From Oscillospiraceae bacterium (GTDB lineage Bacteria; Bacillota; Clostridia; Oscillospirales; CAG-272): a stretch of 30,442 bases of DNA. Location of the stretch: positions 1-30,442 of the forward strand of contig SVQJ01000002.1 in NCBI GenBank assembly GCA_015065395.1, given 5' to 3'. Positions 29,554-30,442 of the stretch are shown here, in pieces. Made by a program: the position numbers and the translations under genes. The number at the start of each line of letters is the position of its first letter. Positions within the stretch are counted from its first letter, which is position 1. A model generated the notes under the pieces. The model had not been told where the DNA came from and searched no databases. It worked only from the letters and a program-made list of their open reading frames with translations.

Positions 29554-29991
29554 TCAGTCGCAGTGGCAGCAATGAGCGCAACCGCCCTCTTTGAACATTT
29601 CGGGATCGTATTCGATGCCGTTTTTATCATAGTAATCCTTAACGGCTGCTTTAACTGCCTCTTCTGCAAGAACGGAGCAGTGGATCTTAACTGCGGGAAG
29701 ACCGCCCAGAGCCTCAACAACTGCGCGATTTGTAAGCTCAAGCGCTTCGGAGACGGGCTTGCCCTTGATAAGCTCAGTAGCCATGGAACTTGTGGCGATA
29801 GCTGAAGCGCAGCCGAAGGTATTGAACTTAACATCAACGATGATATCGTTCTCTATTTTAAGGTATATCTTCATGATATCGCCGCATTTTGCGTTACCAA
29901 CCTCGCCGACACCGTCAGCATTTTCTATTTTACCAACATTACGGGGGTTCTGGAAATGATCCATAACCAGGGGAGAATAATTCATTGCCAT
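29554..29991 (-). CDS. nifU: NifU/IscU-type Fe-S cluster scaffold
   Basis: A 145-residue scaffold with the three cluster cysteines in NAKCGD, FGCASAIA and KIHCSVL; PLVMDHFQNPRNVG is the usual start. It assembles Fe-S clusters from sulfur released by NifS, whose gene ends 19 nt upstream. The C-terminus carries an extra EGGCAHCCHCD tail (four Cys, one His) found in Clostridial NifU-like scaffolds, perhaps metal binding. It supplies the cluster enzymes in the window (NadA, RimO). Start: the first ATG (29991), with AAGGAA upstream; MNYSP two codons later is possible. Confidence 0.94.
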   Translation of the reverse strand: MAMNYSPLVMDHFQNPRNVGKIENADGVGEVGNAKCGDIMKIYLKIENDIIVDVKFNTFGCASAIATSSMATELIKGKPVSEALELTNRAVVEALGGLPAVKIHCSVLAEEAVKAAVKDYYDKNGIEYDPEMFKEGGCAHCCHCD

Positions 29992-30010
29992 AACAACAGT
30001 TTCCTTTCCG

Positions 30011-30442
30011 TTAATTGTTTTCTTCGTTCATCATGCGTTCCCAGACAGGTGACATCATGCGGAGCTTTTCCACAACGCCGGGAACCTTCTCTATAATGTA
30101 ATCAGCCTCTTCATCCGTGGTGCTTTCGCAGAAGGAGAGACGGAGAGAGCCGTGGGCGACCTCGTGAGGCAGACCGATGGCAAGAAGCACGTGGCTGGGG
30201 TCAAGGCTTCCGGAGGTGCAGGCACTTCCGCTGGAGGCGGCGATGCCGTACATATCGAGCATAAGAAGGAGGCTTTCTCCTTCGATTCCTTCAAAGCACA
30301 TATTCACGTTATTGGGGAGACGCTTTATAGGGTCTCCGTTCAAAAATGAGTGAGGGATCTTTGAAAGCTCAGCGATTATCTTGTCACGGATCGCGCCGAC
30401 TTTTTTCATGTATTCGTGAAGGGAAGCAACTGCATCCTCAAG
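30011..30442 (-). CDS. nifS: NifS/IscS cysteine desulfurase (C-terminal part; runs off window)
   Basis: The C-terminal 143 codons of a PLP-dependent cysteine desulfurase. It includes FEGIEGESLLLMLDMYGIAA, the catalytic cysteine loop SSGSACTSGSLDPSHVL, and GSLRLSFCESTTDEEADYII. The loop SGSACTSG identifies the NifS/IscS class and not SufS. The frame stays open to the last base of the window, so the PLP-lysine half lies outside. It removes sulfur from cysteine for NifU, MnmA and ThiI. nifU starts 19 nt after its stop. Confidence 0.95.
   Translation of the reverse strand, partial: LEDAVASLHEYMKKVGAIRDKIIAELSKIPHSFLNGDPIKRLPNNVNMCFEGIEGESLLLMLDMYGIAASSGSACTSGSLDPSHVLLAIGLPHEVAHGSLRLSFCESTTDEEADYIIEKVPGVVEKLRMMSPVWERMMNEENN

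Overview
This 30.4 kb window looks like a chromosomal piece of an anaerobic, spore-forming Firmicute, probably class Clostridia and close to Oscillospiraceae. The reasons are the SpoVAC protein, GGAGG-type ribosome binding sites, many TTGACA-17-TATAAT promoters, a NifS/NifU iron-sulfur pair, and gene content typical of Clostridia. The assignment is inferred from protein family resemblance; no 16S gene is present.

Layout. (1) 1-5270, minus strand: recA, recF, recX, rimO, a WalJ/YycJ-like metallo-hydrolase and the start of rlmH, read leftward as a tight DNA-repair and ribosome-modification run. (2) 5531-9745: spoVAC followed by an AT-richer accessory region. It holds three toxin/immunity cassettes transcribed toward spoVAC, separated by two 329-bp repeats. 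Each repeat carries a toxin promoter at one end and a copy of the spoVAC 3' end plus terminator at the other. Cassette 1 is a toxin with a C-x2-C / H / C-x-C module and two related small immunity-type genes. Cassette 2 is a barnase-family RNase with an in-frame amber stop, plus an intact barstar. Cassette 3 is a frameshifted toxin relic, a third immunity paralogue and a PAT-type acetyltransferase. (3) 9815-20229: an ABC exporter, an unknown protein, an orotate-PRTase-like protein with an altered PRPP loop, alaS, tRNA-Thr(GGU), an EF-G paralogue and a PiT-family transporter. All are on the minus strand, several with clear promoters and terminators. (4) 20395-27362, plus strand: an atypical winged-helix regulator, thiI, a DUF1893 gene, a GH65 phosphorylase, a galactokinase-family kinase, a small membrane protein and pgsA. 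They end at a strong bidirectional terminator. (5) 27521-30442, minus strand: mnmA, nadA, nifU and the 3' end of nifS.

How the genes work together. The housekeeping part is rich in sulfur handling: NifS mobilises sulfur, NifU builds Fe-S clusters, MnmA and ThiI thiolate tRNA, and NadA and RimO are Fe-S enzymes. GH65 and the GalK-like kinase suggest phosphorolytic disaccharide use. The most notable part is the spoVAC-anchored array. I read it as repeated insertion or exchange of toxin-immunity cassettes by recombination at the 3' end of a conserved sporulation gene, leaving partial spoVAC copies as scars and allowing older toxins to decay while immunity genes are kept.
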